Assembly: GCA_963698495.1 (NCBI GenBank)
Contig: CAVORB010000021.1
Location: 18,273 to 82,272 of the forward strand
DNA from: CAVORB01 sp963698495
GTDB lineage: Bacteria; Pseudomonadota; Gammaproteobacteria; Chromatiales; Chromatiaceae
DNA: 64,000 nucleotides
Reading direction: 5' to 3'
This document shows, one piece after another, positions 17,008 to 26,387 of the stretch. The translations under genes were made by a program, and so were the position numbers. The notes below the pieces were generated by a model, which saw nothing but the letters and a program-made list of their open reading frames with translations, did not search any database and was not told the DNA's origin. Every line of letters begins with the position of its first letter. Positions within the stretch are counted from its first letter, which is position 1.

Positions 17008-18456
17008 TTGAGGATCTTGGCCCGTTCTCCCTTGCTCTATGTGCCGCTTATGGCGGCGCTGCTCGCCGGCTTCTGGCTCCACGCGCTGCAGGTCCCATTC
17101 TGGCAGGACGATTTCCATTTGCTCCTCGTCGCGCGAGAGGCCCGCGAGGCGGGGGAGAGCTGGCTTTCGGCGTTCTGGCCGAGCGAAAAGAGCATCTTCT
17201 GGCGCCCGCTCAGCGAGGGGCTCTACTGGCGGCTCGTCGAGGGCGTGCTCGACGCCAGCCCGGTAGCCGCACACGCGCTGAACCTCACTTTTCTCGTTGC
17301 CGCCGTTCTCGCTGTCGCCTGGCTGGCGGCCGATTACGCCAAGCTGCTGCAACCATCGCTGGACTGGCACCAGGCCTACGTCGTCGCCGGACTCCTGTAT
17401 GGGATCCACGCCGCCCATTTCCTCCCTGCGGTCTGGGCTACCGCCGTTCACACCTCCATGGTCGTCCTCTTCTCGGCCCTGGCCCTTCGCTACTGGATCG
17501 CGGCCCTGAGGGAGGGGGCGCCGGGCCTGAGCCTGTCCCTTTTGTCGATTCCCTTGTTCCTGCTGCTCGCCCTGTTCAGCAAGGAAAGCGGTATTCTGGT
17601 CCTTCCGCTGGGCGCTCTTCTCACCGCCCTGGCGTGGAAACAAGCCCGCCCGACCGCAGTGTCCTGGGGTCTCGCCGTCCTATCGGTCCTCCTTGCTTTG
17701 ACCTGGCTGCGGCTGCGTCAGGAGATGATCGAGGCCCCCTCGGGCGCCTACGAGATGGGTTTCGGCGCCAATACCTTGCGCAACCTGGCGAGCATGGGGG
17801 CCTTTCTGCTCAACGTCCCGCGCGAGTCCCTGCGCTTCATGCTGGAACAGCACTCGGCCCTCGCGGCCCTGTGGGCGCTTGCGTGCGCCGCGCTCCAAGC
17901 CGTCGCGTTCTGGATCCTCCTGGCGCCGGCAAGATCCAGGCTAGGCTTCAAGGAGGCTATCTGGGCAACGGCCTTCTTTCTGACCGCGTGCGCGCCACAC
18001 CTGTTCTTTTCGTGGAATTCCTATGCCTACTACATCACCCTGGGGCTGATCATCTGGCCTTTGCTGGCCGTACTGGCTCGTCCGTCTGCCGGCCGGATTC
18101 GGCTGGCCCTGGCCGCGGCACTGCTTTCGTCGGTGCTGTCCGTGGCCGGAAACTACGCGCTCGACTACCCGGCGTTGCTGGCGCGGGCGGAATGGGCCAA
18201 CCGGCAGCTCGCACTCATACGCACACGGTACTCCGCCGTCGCCGAGTACGCGCGCGCCGGGGGCATCGACGTGGTCATCGAGAACCGGCACAAATTCCTC
18301 GGCATCGGAGTGGACGGGCTGGCCTTCACCCTCGACTTGCCCCCGGATCGGTTTCAGGAAACGGCTCCGGGGGAGCCGGGCGGTGGATCCGCGGTCAGGT
18401 TGATCGTTCCGGATAACGGCGACGCGCACTTCACGGTGAATATCCATAGTGAATAG
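17008..18456 (+). CDS. GT-C-like polytopic membrane glycosyltransferase
   Basis: 482-residue integral membrane protein with about ten hydrophobic helices and a hydrophilic C-terminal tail. After the first helix an acidic pair sits in WQDDFHLLL, the position of the catalytic/metal acid in GT-C enzymes that use polyprenyl-phosphate sugars. No closer family is recognised. The TTG start at 17008 is uncertain; GTG 17041 is an alternative. It overlaps the next gene (FAD protein) by 8 bp, so 17008-20723 looks like one operon, possibly for lipid-linked sugar transfer. Confidence 0.6.
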   Translation: MRILARSPLLYVPLMAALLAGFWLHALQVPFWQDDFHLLLVAREAREAGESWLSAFWPSEKSIFWRPLSEGLYWRLVEGVLDASPVAAHALNLTFLVAAVLAVAWLAADYAKLLQPSLDWHQAYVVAGLLYGIHAAHFLPAVWATAVHTSMVVLFSALALRYWIAALREGAPGLSLSLLSIPLFLLLALFSKESGILVLPLGALLTALAWKQARPTAVSWGLAVLSVLLALTWLRLRQEMIEAPSGAYEMGFGANTLRNLASMGAFLLNVPRESLRFMLEQHSALAALWALACAALQAVAFWILLAPARSRLGFKEAIWATAFFLTACAPHLFFSWNSYAYYITLGLIIWPLLAVLARPSAGRIRLALAAALLSSVLSVAGNYALDYPALLARAEWANRQLALIRTRYSAVAEYARAGGIDVVIENRHKFLGIGVDGLAFTLDLPPDRFQETAPGEPGGGSAVRLIVPDNGDAHFTVNIHSE

Positions 18457-19721
18457 CGATCACACCTCCGGCGAGCGCATCGCCATCATTGGCGCCGGCA
18501 TCTCGGGACTCACTCTGGGCTGGCTTTTGTCCAAGCTCGGAAAACGGGTCACGATCTTCGAGGCCGCCAATTGCATCGGCGGCCTCTCGCGGACCTTCGA
18601 ATGGCACGGCGTTCCTTGTGACATCGCACCCCATCGTTTGTATACGCACGACCAGCGAGCCCTGGACGCACTGCAAAGCCTGGTGCCCTTGCGTCGATTC
18701 CGCCGCCACAGCCGGATTCTGATGCATGGCAGGCAGATCCGGGATCCCATTAATCCGCTCGAGCTGCTCCTTCGCTTCCCCCCTCGGGTCGGTTTTACCC
18801 TGGTACGCGGATTCCTGAACCGGCCGGAACTCGAGGAGGATTCTTTTGAATCGCTGGCGTTGAATCGTTACGGCCAGGGGCTCTACGACTTCTTCTTCGA
18901 GCCCTACACGCGCAAGATGTTCGGCGTCTCCCCGCGCGAGATCTCGGTAATCTGGGGACGCGAGAAGCTGCGCTCCTCCGGGCTTTTCGATGCGATCCGG
19001 CGCGGCTCGAAAACCTTCTTCCGGTCGTTCTGGTATCCGAGAGAAGGCGGCTACGGCGCGATCGGGGACGCAATGCGCAAGCATATACGGGGCGACGTGC
19101 TGCTCGAGGCGCCGGTGACCGGTCTCCAGATTGCGGGAGACCGCATCGAATCCGTGCGCTATCGGCGGGGAGATCAAGAGCTTAGTTTCGAGTGCGACCG
19201 TCTGTTCTCCACCATCCCTGCAACGCGGTTGGCCTCCTTCCTCGGCGAGAAGCTCGATCTTCGTTACCGCAACATCCAGCTTGTGTACCTGAACGTATCC
19301 AAGCCAAACGTTATGCCGTACCACTGGGTTTATTTTGGCGACGGCGACGTGGTGATCAACCGGATGGCCGAGTTCAAGCATTTTCACCCCGATTGGCCTG
19401 AAACCCCAAACTCCGTGCTGTGTGCGGAGGTGACCGTTGAAACGCCGCGACCGGAAGAGGACGTCCTGTCGGCTCTCCGACGCTACGACCTGCTCGACGC
19501 AGACGGACGTCCTGGATACCATGGTGCTGCCCGAGCGATACGGTTATCCGGTATACGATCGCGGCTTCGAACGGGTCAAGGAGCAGGCGGAACTGTTGTT
19601 CTCACGCTATGCCAACCTTCAGTGCGTCGGGCGTAATGCCGAGTTCCGCCATATCGAGGTCGACGAAGATCTCCTGTCCGCGATTGACTGCGTGAAGCAG
19701 TTATACGGCACGGCCTTTTAG
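18449..19721 (+). pseudogene. FAD-dependent amine-oxidase-like protein, frameshifted near the 3' end
   Basis: N-terminal dinucleotide fold ERIAIIGAGISGLTLGWLL and FEAANCIGGLSRTFEWHG, with the NAD(P)-binding-8/protoporphyrinogen-oxidase-like layout; relatives include UDP-galactopyranose mutase-like and glycosyl-related desaturases. Around 19505 the frame breaks: up to DLLDADG in the first frame, then DVLDTMVLPERYGYPVYDRG to the conserved end ECVGRNAEFRHIEVDED-like in the next frame (actual QCVGRNAEFRHIEVDEDL). One extra G in GACGGACGTCC explains it. Joined length would be about 423 residues. It could be a sequencing error, since the rest is well preserved. Confidence 0.75.
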
Positions 19722-19733
19722 GAGATCGCCGGA

Positions 19734-20723
19734 TTGAACCGCCTCGTCAGCCTGCTCGCAGCGGTTCTCATCACGGCCGCAGCGCTGATCTTCGCGCTAT
19801 GGGACGCCGATTTCACCGTCCTCTGGCAGACGCTGCTGTCGGGGCGGCCCTGGGTGCTGCTGCCGTTCCTGGCTGTGCTGGGGGTTTTCTTTCTTTCCAA
19901 CGCCATCCGATGGACGCGGTTGCTCAACCCCTTTGGCTGCTTCAGCGCGCGGCAGGTACTGCCGTCGATGATGATCGGATTCGCGGCCAACAATCTGCTG
20001 CCTCTCCGCATCGGCGAGCTTATCCGGGCCTATCTGTTCGCGCGGGAGTTTCGGATCGCGAGAAGCGGCGTGTTGATGACCCTCGTGCTGGAACGCGTTC
20101 TCGATTTGGTCGCCATCCTGGCCATCTACGCGCTCGGGCTACAACTCCTACCGGATGCACCCGCCGCGATGCGCGCCGGACTTTGGCTCGCCACGTTGGG
20201 AATCGGGACGATCGCGGCAGCCGTGCTCGCATTCTCGATCATGCCGCAACGCATCAATCGTCTCTGGCTGTTGGTCTCGGCGAGAACGTCCCAGGCTGTG
20301 CAGGCGAGGGGAAGCACCTATCTCGAACAGTTCGCCAAGGCCCTGGCGCCGCTGCTCGTGCCGACCACGCTGTTGGCGCTGGTCGCTGAGTCGATCCTGC
20401 GGTGGCTGTTGGCCGCCGTGCTGGCCTGGCTCTGCGTGTATGCCTTCAGCGAGGCGATAGCCCCCGGGCTCGCCATGGTCGTCATCGGGGTCACCGCCCT
20501 GGCCGTGTCCCTGCCGAGCGTGCCCGGCTTCGTCGGCCCGATTCAGGCCGCCTTCGTTTTCGCATTGACCCCGTTCGGCATCTCCACGGAAACGGCCTTG
20601 GCAGCGAGCATTCTGTTTCTGCTCGGCCACTGGGTTCCGGTCACGCTCGCCGGGACGATGATGCTGGCGGCGCAACACCAGTCATTCAGGAGGCTGGGGC
20701 GGGAAATCAGCGTCTCTGACTGA
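19734..20723 (+). CDS. Flippase-like membrane protein (YbhN/UPF0104, LPG-synthase TM family)
   Basis: 329 residues, about eight hydrophobic helices. Conserved family region: FFLSNAIRWTRLLNPF...MMIGFAANNLLPLRIGELIR AY-type motif (here split; GELIRAYLF follows), and the C-terminal SLPSVPGFVGPIQAAFVFAL. The family includes proteins related to the lysylphosphatidylglycerol synthase membrane domain and putative lipid or glycolipid flippases. TTG start at 19734, 12 bp after the FAD gene. Context suggests movement of a lipid-linked sugar; substrate unknown. Confidence 0.82.
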   Translation: MNRLVSLLAAVLITAAALIFALWDADFTVLWQTLLSGRPWVLLPFLAVLGVFFLSNAIRWTRLLNPFGCFSARQVLPSMMIGFAANNLLPLRIGELIRAYLFAREFRIARSGVLMTLVLERVLDLVAILAIYALGLQLLPDAPAAMRAGLWLATLGIGTIAAAVLAFSIMPQRINRLWLLVSARTSQAVQARGSTYLEQFAKALAPLLVPTTLLALVAESILRWLLAAVLAWLCVYAFSEAIAPGLAMVVIGVTALAVSLPSVPGFVGPIQAAFVFALTPFGISTETALAASILFLLGHWVPVTLAGTMMLAAQHQSFRRLGREISVSD

Positions 20724-20871
20724 CCCGCATCGCGGCTCGTGCTCGCCCCAACAAGGCGCTCATGATTGGCCTCCCTCGCCAACATCGGCGCGCCATTGAA
20801 TACCTTCAATCTCCATCGCTTACGATAGCAAACGACATCACATCCGGGTGCCGCGGCGAGCGCTGAATCGG

Positions 20872-21924
20872 TCAGCGTTTCTCCCCGGCGCCTTGCAGAT
20901 ATTCCCGCACCATGCCCCGGATCGCCTCACCTAAGTGGTGCCGCGGCTCGAAACCCAGGTCCCGGCGAATCTTGCCGGAGTTGTACCAGGCATCGCCGGT
21001 AAGCTTGCTCAGGCCCGAGCACGTCAGGGGCACGGCGCGAGCCGTCATCCGCTCCACCGCACTTCCCGCGCGGGCGGCAGTCGTCAACAACCACAGAGGT
21101 ATAGTCCAGCGAGGCGCGGGACGGCCGAGTGCGAGCCGGATCTGCTCATAGAGCCAACGGGTGGAGTAGTCGCCACCGTCGCTCAGCAGGTAGACCTGCC
21201 CAGCCGCCTGCGGCAGCGAAGCCGCCAGCAGCGCCGCCCGAACCACGTCGTCGACGTGGATTGCCGAGCGCCGGTTCTCGATGCGCGGCCAGGGCGGGAA
21301 GCGGCGGCGTGCCACGGCGTCGATCATGCGCATGATATTTCCCTGCCCGGCAAGCCCGTAGACCATGGGCAGACGCAGCACCGCGGCGTGCAGATCGTGC
21401 TCGACACCCGCCTGTAGCACCATTCGCTCCGCCTCGAGCTTGGCGCGGCCGTACAGGGTGTCCGGCGCCGGCGGCGTCGACTCGTCAGCCGGCTCGCCGC
21501 CTGCTCCGGCGGCATCTCCCATGGCCTTGACGCTGCTCAGGTAGACCAGGCGCCGTACCCCGGCCGCGACGGCCTCCTCGACCAGGTTGCGGGTGCCTTC
21601 GGCGGTCACGGGCCAGTGAGCGGGGGCCTCGTAGATATCGGGCTCTCCCGGCGCCGGTGAGTAGCTCGCAAGGTGGAAGATGACCTCAATGTCGTTTAGC
21701 TCGCCAAGGAGGGTGCGCGCATCCGTGAGGTCGGCGCTGCGGCAGTCGACCCGCTGCCCGGGCCACAAGCTCGGCGCCCGCTTTGGGTCGCGGGTGAGGA
21801 TCGAAACCCTGGCGCCCTGGTCCAGCAGCGCCACGACCAAGTGACGCCCGACCTTGCCGGTCGCGCCGGTGACCAGCACCGGGATGCCGGCGAGCGGAAG
21901 ACTGTCCGGCTGTTGGCGCGTCAT
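20872..21924 (-). CDS. NAD-dependent epimerase/dehydratase (extended SDR)
   Basis: 350-residue SDR. The Rossmann glycine motif is VLVTGATGKVGRHL near residues 15-28, followed by FHLASYSPAPG and the active-site serine/tyrosine/lysine in LVYLSSVKAM and TLYGRAKLEAER. Such enzymes act on nucleotide sugars or related compounds. The start overlaps the stop of the upstream GT2 gene (ATG within TCAT), so the three minus-strand genes 24944-20872 form an operon. It is convergent with the flippase gene, 148 bp apart. Confidence 0.88.
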   Translation of the reverse strand: MTRQQPDSLPLAGIPVLVTGATGKVGRHLVVALLDQGARVSILTRDPKRAPSLWPGQRVDCRSADLTDARTLLGELNDIEVIFHLASYSPAPGEPDIYEAPAHWPVTAEGTRNLVEEAVAAGVRRLVYLSSVKAMGDAAGAGGEPADESTPPAPDTLYGRAKLEAERMVLQAGVEHDLHAAVLRLPMVYGLAGQGNIMRMIDAVARRRFPPWPRIENRRSAIHVDDVVRAALLAASLPQAAGQVYLLSDGGDYSTRWLYEQIRLALGRPAPRWTIPLWLLTTAARAGSAVERMTARAVPLTCSGLSKLTGDAWYNSGKIRRDLGFEPRHHLGEAIRGMVREYLQGAGEKR

Positions 21925-22850
21925 CTGCCCGTCCCGACGCCGACGAGTCGGCGCGCCCCGTTCACCACCAGGAGCAGCGCGAAATGCGCCCAGATGCCGG
22001 CCAGCACGAGCAGGCTGAAGGGCAACACGTGGTCGTGAAACTGGAACTTGCGGAAGAAGCGGGCCATCCCGCGATGCTTGTGCCACTCCACCGCGAGCGG
22101 GCGGCCGGTGCTGCACGTCCCCTTGTGGTGGACCACCTCGGCGTCCGGCACCAGATAGATGGCCCAGCCGGCGCGCCGGAAACGGACGAACCAGTCGAGA
22201 TCCTCGCAGTGCAGGAAGTAGCCCTCGTCGAGCGGACCGACCTCGTCCAGGGCGCGGCGGCGGACCAGCATGAAAGAGCCCGAGATGGCATCCACCGGAG
22301 TCGGGGAGGCGGGCAGCGGCTCGCCCGTGCGGTTCAGGCGCTTGCCCGCGGTCAGCTTCGGCCAGATACGCTCCAGGTGGAGAAAGCGCACCAGGCCGAC
22401 CCATGGGTCCGGAATGTTGCGCCGGCTGGCGACCTGCTCGCTGCCGTCGGGATTGCGGATCACGCAACCAGCCATGCCGGCGTCTGGGGTCGCGTCCATG
22501 AAGGCGAGCAGGCGGGGCAGGGTGTCGACGCCGACGATACAGTCCGGATTGAGAAACAGCAGGTAAGGCGCACTGGTCCTTTCTAGGGCGAGGTTGTTGC
22601 CGCGGGCGAAGCCGAGATTCGCGCGGTTTTCCAGAATGACCAGGCGCGGGTCCTCGCCGTGGCGCTCGCGCAGCAGGCGCAGGCTGTCGTCGGTGGAGCC
22701 GTTGTCGCTGACAAAGACCTCCAGGGCGAGCGGCGAGGCCAGGACGGCGCCGATGCACTCCGCAAGCAAGTCGCCGGCGTTGAAGTTGACGGTGACGACG
22801 CTGAGCGCAGGCTGGCGGTCACGAGTGCCACGGACGGGTCTTGCGCTCAA
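21921..22850 (-). CDS. GT2-family glycosyltransferase (rhamnosyltransferase-like)
   Basis: 309 residues. GT-A fold: LSVVTVNFNAGDLLAECI, VFVSDNGSTDDSLRLL, NLGFARGNNLAL, the DxD-like FLNPDCIVG, GSFMLVRRRALDEVG and FLHCEDLDWFVRFRRAGW. The overall form resembles WbbL-type rhamnosyltransferases. Two hydrophobic stretches at the end (VLPFSLLVLAGIWAHFALLL) suggest membrane association. Translationally coupled to the downstream epimerase; the sugar donor is not determined. Confidence 0.88.
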   Translation of the reverse strand: MSARPVRGTRDRQPALSVVTVNFNAGDLLAECIGAVLASPLALEVFVSDNGSTDDSLRLLRERHGEDPRLVILENRANLGFARGNNLALERTSAPYLLFLNPDCIVGVDTLPRLLAFMDATPDAGMAGCVIRNPDGSEQVASRRNIPDPWVGLVRFLHLERIWPKLTAGKRLNRTGEPLPASPTPVDAISGSFMLVRRRALDEVGPLDEGYFLHCEDLDWFVRFRRAGWAIYLVPDAEVVHHKGTCSTGRPLAVEWHKHRGMARFFRKFQFHDHVLPFSLLVLAGIWAHFALLLVVNGARRLVGVGTGR

Positions 22851-22859
22851 AGGGTCACC

Positions 22860-24944
22860 TCAGGCATCCAATAGCTCGGCCAGCGCCCGGCGCGCCGCCG
22901 CGAAGCTGAAGTGGCTCTCCATGACCGCAAGACCGGCCGCGGACAACCTCTCCCACAGGGCCTGGTCCCGATACAGGCGCAGCACCGCATCGGCGAAATC
23001 CTGGGGCTCGTCCGCGACCAGGACCGACTCCCCGTCCCGCAAGAACATCCCCTCACTCGCCTGCGAGGTGGCCACCACCGGCAGACCGTGGGCCAGGCTT
23101 TGATTGACCTTGCCCTTGACCCCCGCCCCGTAGCGCAAGGGTGCGACCGACAGGCGGCAACCGTCGAAGAACCGGCTTACATCGGGGACGTAGCCGAGGA
23201 TGTGCACCGCGTCCGAGGCCAGTGCCCGGACCTGCGCCGGCGGGTCCGCCCCGATCACGGAGAACCGGATGTCCGGCTCCCGGGCCAGAATGCGCGGAAA
23301 GATCTCGCGGCAGAACCAAAGCACGGCGTCCGTGTTCGGCGGATGGGCGAAGGCGCCGATGAAGAAGATATCGCGCCGCTCCGAGAACCCTCGTCGGCTG
23401 CCGAAGATGCGGTGGATGTTCGATACGATCCGCACGTCCGCGCCCGGCGCCTCCCGCGCCAACAGATCGCGCTCCACCGCGCTGACGACCAGGGTCGTGT
23501 CCGCCCGGGCGATGAGATCGAGCTCCTCGCGCTTGCGACGCTCCGCGACGGAGCGGGTGGTCGTGTCGCCGGTCAGCTGGGCGAGACGCATCTCCCGCAG
23601 GAAGTGCAGGTCCACGGTATCGAAGACGATCCGCGCATTGCGGCAATGGCGCCGGACGGCGCCCATGAGGCGCGCCGCGGTGTCCGCGCGGCTCAGCATC
23701 ACCAGGTCGTAACCGTCCCCGCACGCCTTCAGGTGTCCCTCGACCGAGCGGACGTACGGGCGGTAGAGCACCTCGACGCCCCGCCGCTGCAGGTCGGCGA
23801 CATAGGGCTCGGGCGCCTCCAGGTTGGACGCGGCGAAGGTCACCTTGAAGCCCAGCTCCTGCAGAATGGCGAACAGGTTGACCATGCGCAGGGAGCCGGA
23901 TTCCTTGTCGGGCGTGAGCATGTAGACATCGACGACCAGGGCGCGACGGCGGATGAGGCGCTCCTTCTGCCGCTCGAGGTCCTCGCCGCGCGGGCCGTGC
24001 GAGGCCAGCTGATCACGCCACCGCTCGAGGAACTTTTCCCGGTTGATCACCTGAAAACGCTTCATGCCGGTCGTAGAGGCCTCATCGGTCCCGGCGCTCA
24101 CCCCCTCGAAGTGCACGACCCGTGACAGCGGCTGGTAGAAGACCCGGTAGCCGGCTGCCCTGACGCGAAACGCCAGGTCGGCGTCCTCGTAGTAGGCGGG
24201 TGCGAAGCCTTCGTCGAATCCGCCGAGCCGGTGAAACAGATCGCGCCGGATGGCGAGCGAAGCGCCGGAGACGTAGTCGCACTCGCGCAGGTAGCTGTAC
24301 TGGGGCTTGTAGGGATCGTCCAGGTGTCCGTAATTCCAGGCGGAACCGTCCCGAAAGATGATCCCGCCGGCCTCCTGCTGGCGACCGTCCGGGTAGATCA
24401 GGCGGCTTCCCACCAGCCCGGCGTCAGGGTATGCCTCGAAGGTTCCGATCAACGCCTCGAGCCAGCCGGGCTGGACCTGGGTGTCGTTGTTCAAAAAGAC
24501 CAGGTACTCTCCGTGAGCCCGCGCCGCGCCGGCATTACAGGAGCCGACGAAACCGAGGTTCTCCGCGTTGTCGATCACCACGAGACCTTCGAACCGAGAC
24601 AACTCGGCGCGGGTTTCGTCGGTCGAGCAGTCGTCCACGACGATGGCTTCAAGAGCAACCGTAGAGCCTCGATGCTGCAGGGAGGCAAGGCAGTGGTAGG
24701 TGTGACGGTAGCTGTTGTAGACCGGGACGATGACCGAGACAAGCGGACGGCTCGGCTCCTGAAAGGACAGAGGCGCGAACGGGGGTTGCAGGTCAAGCAG
24801 CTCCGGCCGCCGATCGACCGACAGGGGCGTCGTCCGCAGGCGGCGCTTGATCTTTTCGATCAGAACTAGCGGCCCCTCCGTACGCAGCACGTGCCCAGCG
24901 CGGGGCAGGAAACGCGCGGCGAACCGAAGCTTCGCGGGAATCAA
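22860..24944 (-). CDS. Two-domain glycosyltransferase, GT2 + GT4
   Basis: 694 residues. Residues about 65-310 form a GT2 domain (VSVIVPVYNSYRHTYHCLAS, VVDDCSTDETRAEL, NLGFVGSCNAGAA, FLNNDTQVQPGWL); about 340-694 form a GT4/GT-B domain (HILGYVPDVSRFFDG, LSVAPLRYGAGVKGKVNQSL, GLPVVATSQASEGM). It is a paralogue of the C-terminal 700 residues of the 1,130-residue protein at 51794-55186, sharing the same linker, but lacks that protein's methyltransferase and coiled coil. First gene of the minus-strand trio. Confidence 0.9.
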   Translation of the reverse strand: MIPAKLRFAARFLPRAGHVLRTEGPLVLIEKIKRRLRTTPLSVDRRPELLDLQPPFAPLSFQEPSRPLVSVIVPVYNSYRHTYHCLASLQHRGSTVALEAIVVDDCSTDETRAELSRFEGLVVIDNAENLGFVGSCNAGAARAHGEYLVFLNNDTQVQPGWLEALIGTFEAYPDAGLVGSRLIYPDGRQQEAGGIIFRDGSAWNYGHLDDPYKPQYSYLRECDYVSGASLAIRRDLFHRLGGFDEGFAPAYYEDADLAFRVRAAGYRVFYQPLSRVVHFEGVSAGTDEASTTGMKRFQVINREKFLERWRDQLASHGPRGEDLERQKERLIRRRALVVDVYMLTPDKESGSLRMVNLFAILQELGFKVTFAASNLEAPEPYVADLQRRGVEVLYRPYVRSVEGHLKACGDGYDLVMLSRADTAARLMGAVRRHCRNARIVFDTVDLHFLREMRLAQLTGDTTTRSVAERRKREELDLIARADTTLVVSAVERDLLAREAPGADVRIVSNIHRIFGSRRGFSERRDIFFIGAFAHPPNTDAVLWFCREIFPRILAREPDIRFSVIGADPPAQVRALASDAVHILGYVPDVSRFFDGCRLSVAPLRYGAGVKGKVNQSLAHGLPVVATSQASEGMFLRDGESVLVADEPQDFADAVLRLYRDQALWERLSAAGLAVMESHFSFAAARRALAELLDA

Positions 24945-25319
24945 AGACGCGAAATTGGCCAGAGAACTCTCCTCGCGCAGCGGGGCTGGAGCCTTGCGGG
25001 CAACGATACGAGTCGACCCGTGATCTCGACCGCCTCCGACAACGCCCGCACGGGTAACCCTGTCTCACCGCGAGGTCGATATTCGCCGGAACCGCGCCCC
25101 GAACTCCGACCATTGGGCGCGGCTCACCCGATCGGGAAGAGGTTTTCGTGTATTATGTCACGGTTGCCGCTGCGCCGCCTGGAAAGCCGCGCTATCGGGC
25201 AAGGCGCGAGCGTCGCAGAATGGAGCCGTCAGACGCCTGATCCTACCGCTTCTCCTCGGCGCTGAACGAAGGTGTTCGGTAGCTGCGGCCGCAGGGACTT
25301 GAGTGATCGAGAAGCCTAC
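24945..25319. other. Divergent intergenic region
   Basis: 375 bp between the divergent GT2-GT4 and zinc-ribbon methyltransferase genes. It should hold promoters for both. TATTAT at 25151-25156 is a possible -10 toward the methyltransferase, without a clear -35. No RNA gene or ORF supported. Confidence 0.4.
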
Positions 25320-26264
25320 ATGATTCCGAATTCTTTGCGCCGAAGACTCCAAGCGGCCACCGATACACTGCGAGACATGTGGAGGACCCCAGGGGAGAGG
25401 CACGCCACCGGCATGGACGTGGCCGAGGTCGCCACGTACGAAGACTTCGTGCGACACCTAGAGGGCACGGTCCCGGAGCAACAGCTGCGGCAGGAAATCG
25501 AGCGCGGCCTGCTTTCCGGCGAAGAGGCGTTTCGCGTCCCCGGTTACTGTTACGTGTGCCGCAAGCCGTCACAACTTCTGGTCGACTATACCTACGCCGT
25601 CGAGATCGATGGCTTGCGCATACCCAACTGGCGCGAGGGCCTCATTTGCGACGGCTGTGGGCTCAACAACCGCCTTAGGGCGTCTTTGCATTTGTTCGAC
25701 GGATACTGTGCGCCTGAGAAGAGCGATGCGATCTATATCACTGAGCAGACAACACCCATGTACCGCTGGCTCGTCGGGCGCTATCCGAACGTGATCGGCA
25801 GCGAGTACCTGGCGGACAAGGTCCCGCCCGGCGAAAAGGATGGCAACGGTATCCGCAATGAGAGCCTTACGCGGCTGTCGTTCCCGAACGAGCATTTCGA
25901 CCACGTCCTTTCCTTCGACGTCCTGGAGCACATCCCCGACGTAGTTAGAGCGCTGCGCGAGTGCCAGCGGTGCCTGAAACCGGGCGGCAACCTGTTGTTT
26001 AGCGTGCCCTTTCTCGCCAACGCCCGGGAGACCCTGACGCGGGCGCGGGTTACGGAGACCGGCGAGCTCGAACACCTGCTCCCGCCCGAGTACCACGGCG
26101 ACCCCCTCACCACGGACGGCTGCCTCTGCTTCTATCATTTCGGCTGGGACCTGATGCTGAAGCTGCGGGAAGCGGGGTTTTCCTCGGCTTGCGCGCTGCT
26201 CTACTGGTCCCGCGAACTAGGTTATCTCGGCGGCGAGCAGGTCATGTTCCTGGCGAGAAAGTAG
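25320..26264 (+). CDS. SAM methyltransferase with N-terminal zinc-ribbon-like motif
   Basis: 314 residues. Two CxxC pairs (YCYVCRKPS and LICDGCGLNNRLRAS) are likely to bind zinc, followed by a class I methyltransferase domain with FDVLEHIPDVVRALRECQRCLKPGGNLL as the post-I region (given in parts: FDVLEHIPDV, LKPGGNLLFSVPF). The gene at 51072-51794 is a paralogue with the same CxxC...CxxC...methyltransferase order. Substrate unknown; polysaccharide context suggests sugar methylation. ATG 25320 is chosen over a GTG at 25272. Confidence 0.82.
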   Translation: MIPNSLRRRLQAATDTLRDMWRTPGERHATGMDVAEVATYEDFVRHLEGTVPEQQLRQEIERGLLSGEEAFRVPGYCYVCRKPSQLLVDYTYAVEIDGLRIPNWREGLICDGCGLNNRLRASLHLFDGYCAPEKSDAIYITEQTTPMYRWLVGRYPNVIGSEYLADKVPPGEKDGNGIRNESLTRLSFPNEHFDHVLSFDVLEHIPDVVRALRECQRCLKPGGNLLFSVPFLANARETLTRARVTETGELEHLLPPEYHGDPLTTDGCLCFYHFGWDLMLKLREAGFSSACALLYWSRELGYLGGEQVMFLARK

Positions 26265-26387
26265 AAGACCGAGCGGACATCTCCAGCGACACTGAGACGG
26301 CGACTTCGCTCACGGCAACGCCCCCCGCTATCCATTGATCCAGCTAGAATGCTGGAGTAGGCTCGCCATTCACCCGCCATCTAGGTT

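Noticed and set aside
16431..18416. 661-codon open frame overlapping ubiB and the membrane glycosyltransferase
   Set aside because: It is an alternative frame of high-GC coding DNA, rich in Arg/Pro/Ala with no family motif; the overlapped genes have clear domains.
20872..22758. A 628-residue fusion of glycosyltransferase-frame sequence to the NAD epimerase
   Set aside because: The first 277 codons are the shadow frame of the GT2 gene; the epimerase has its own ATG at 21924 overlapping the GT2 stop.
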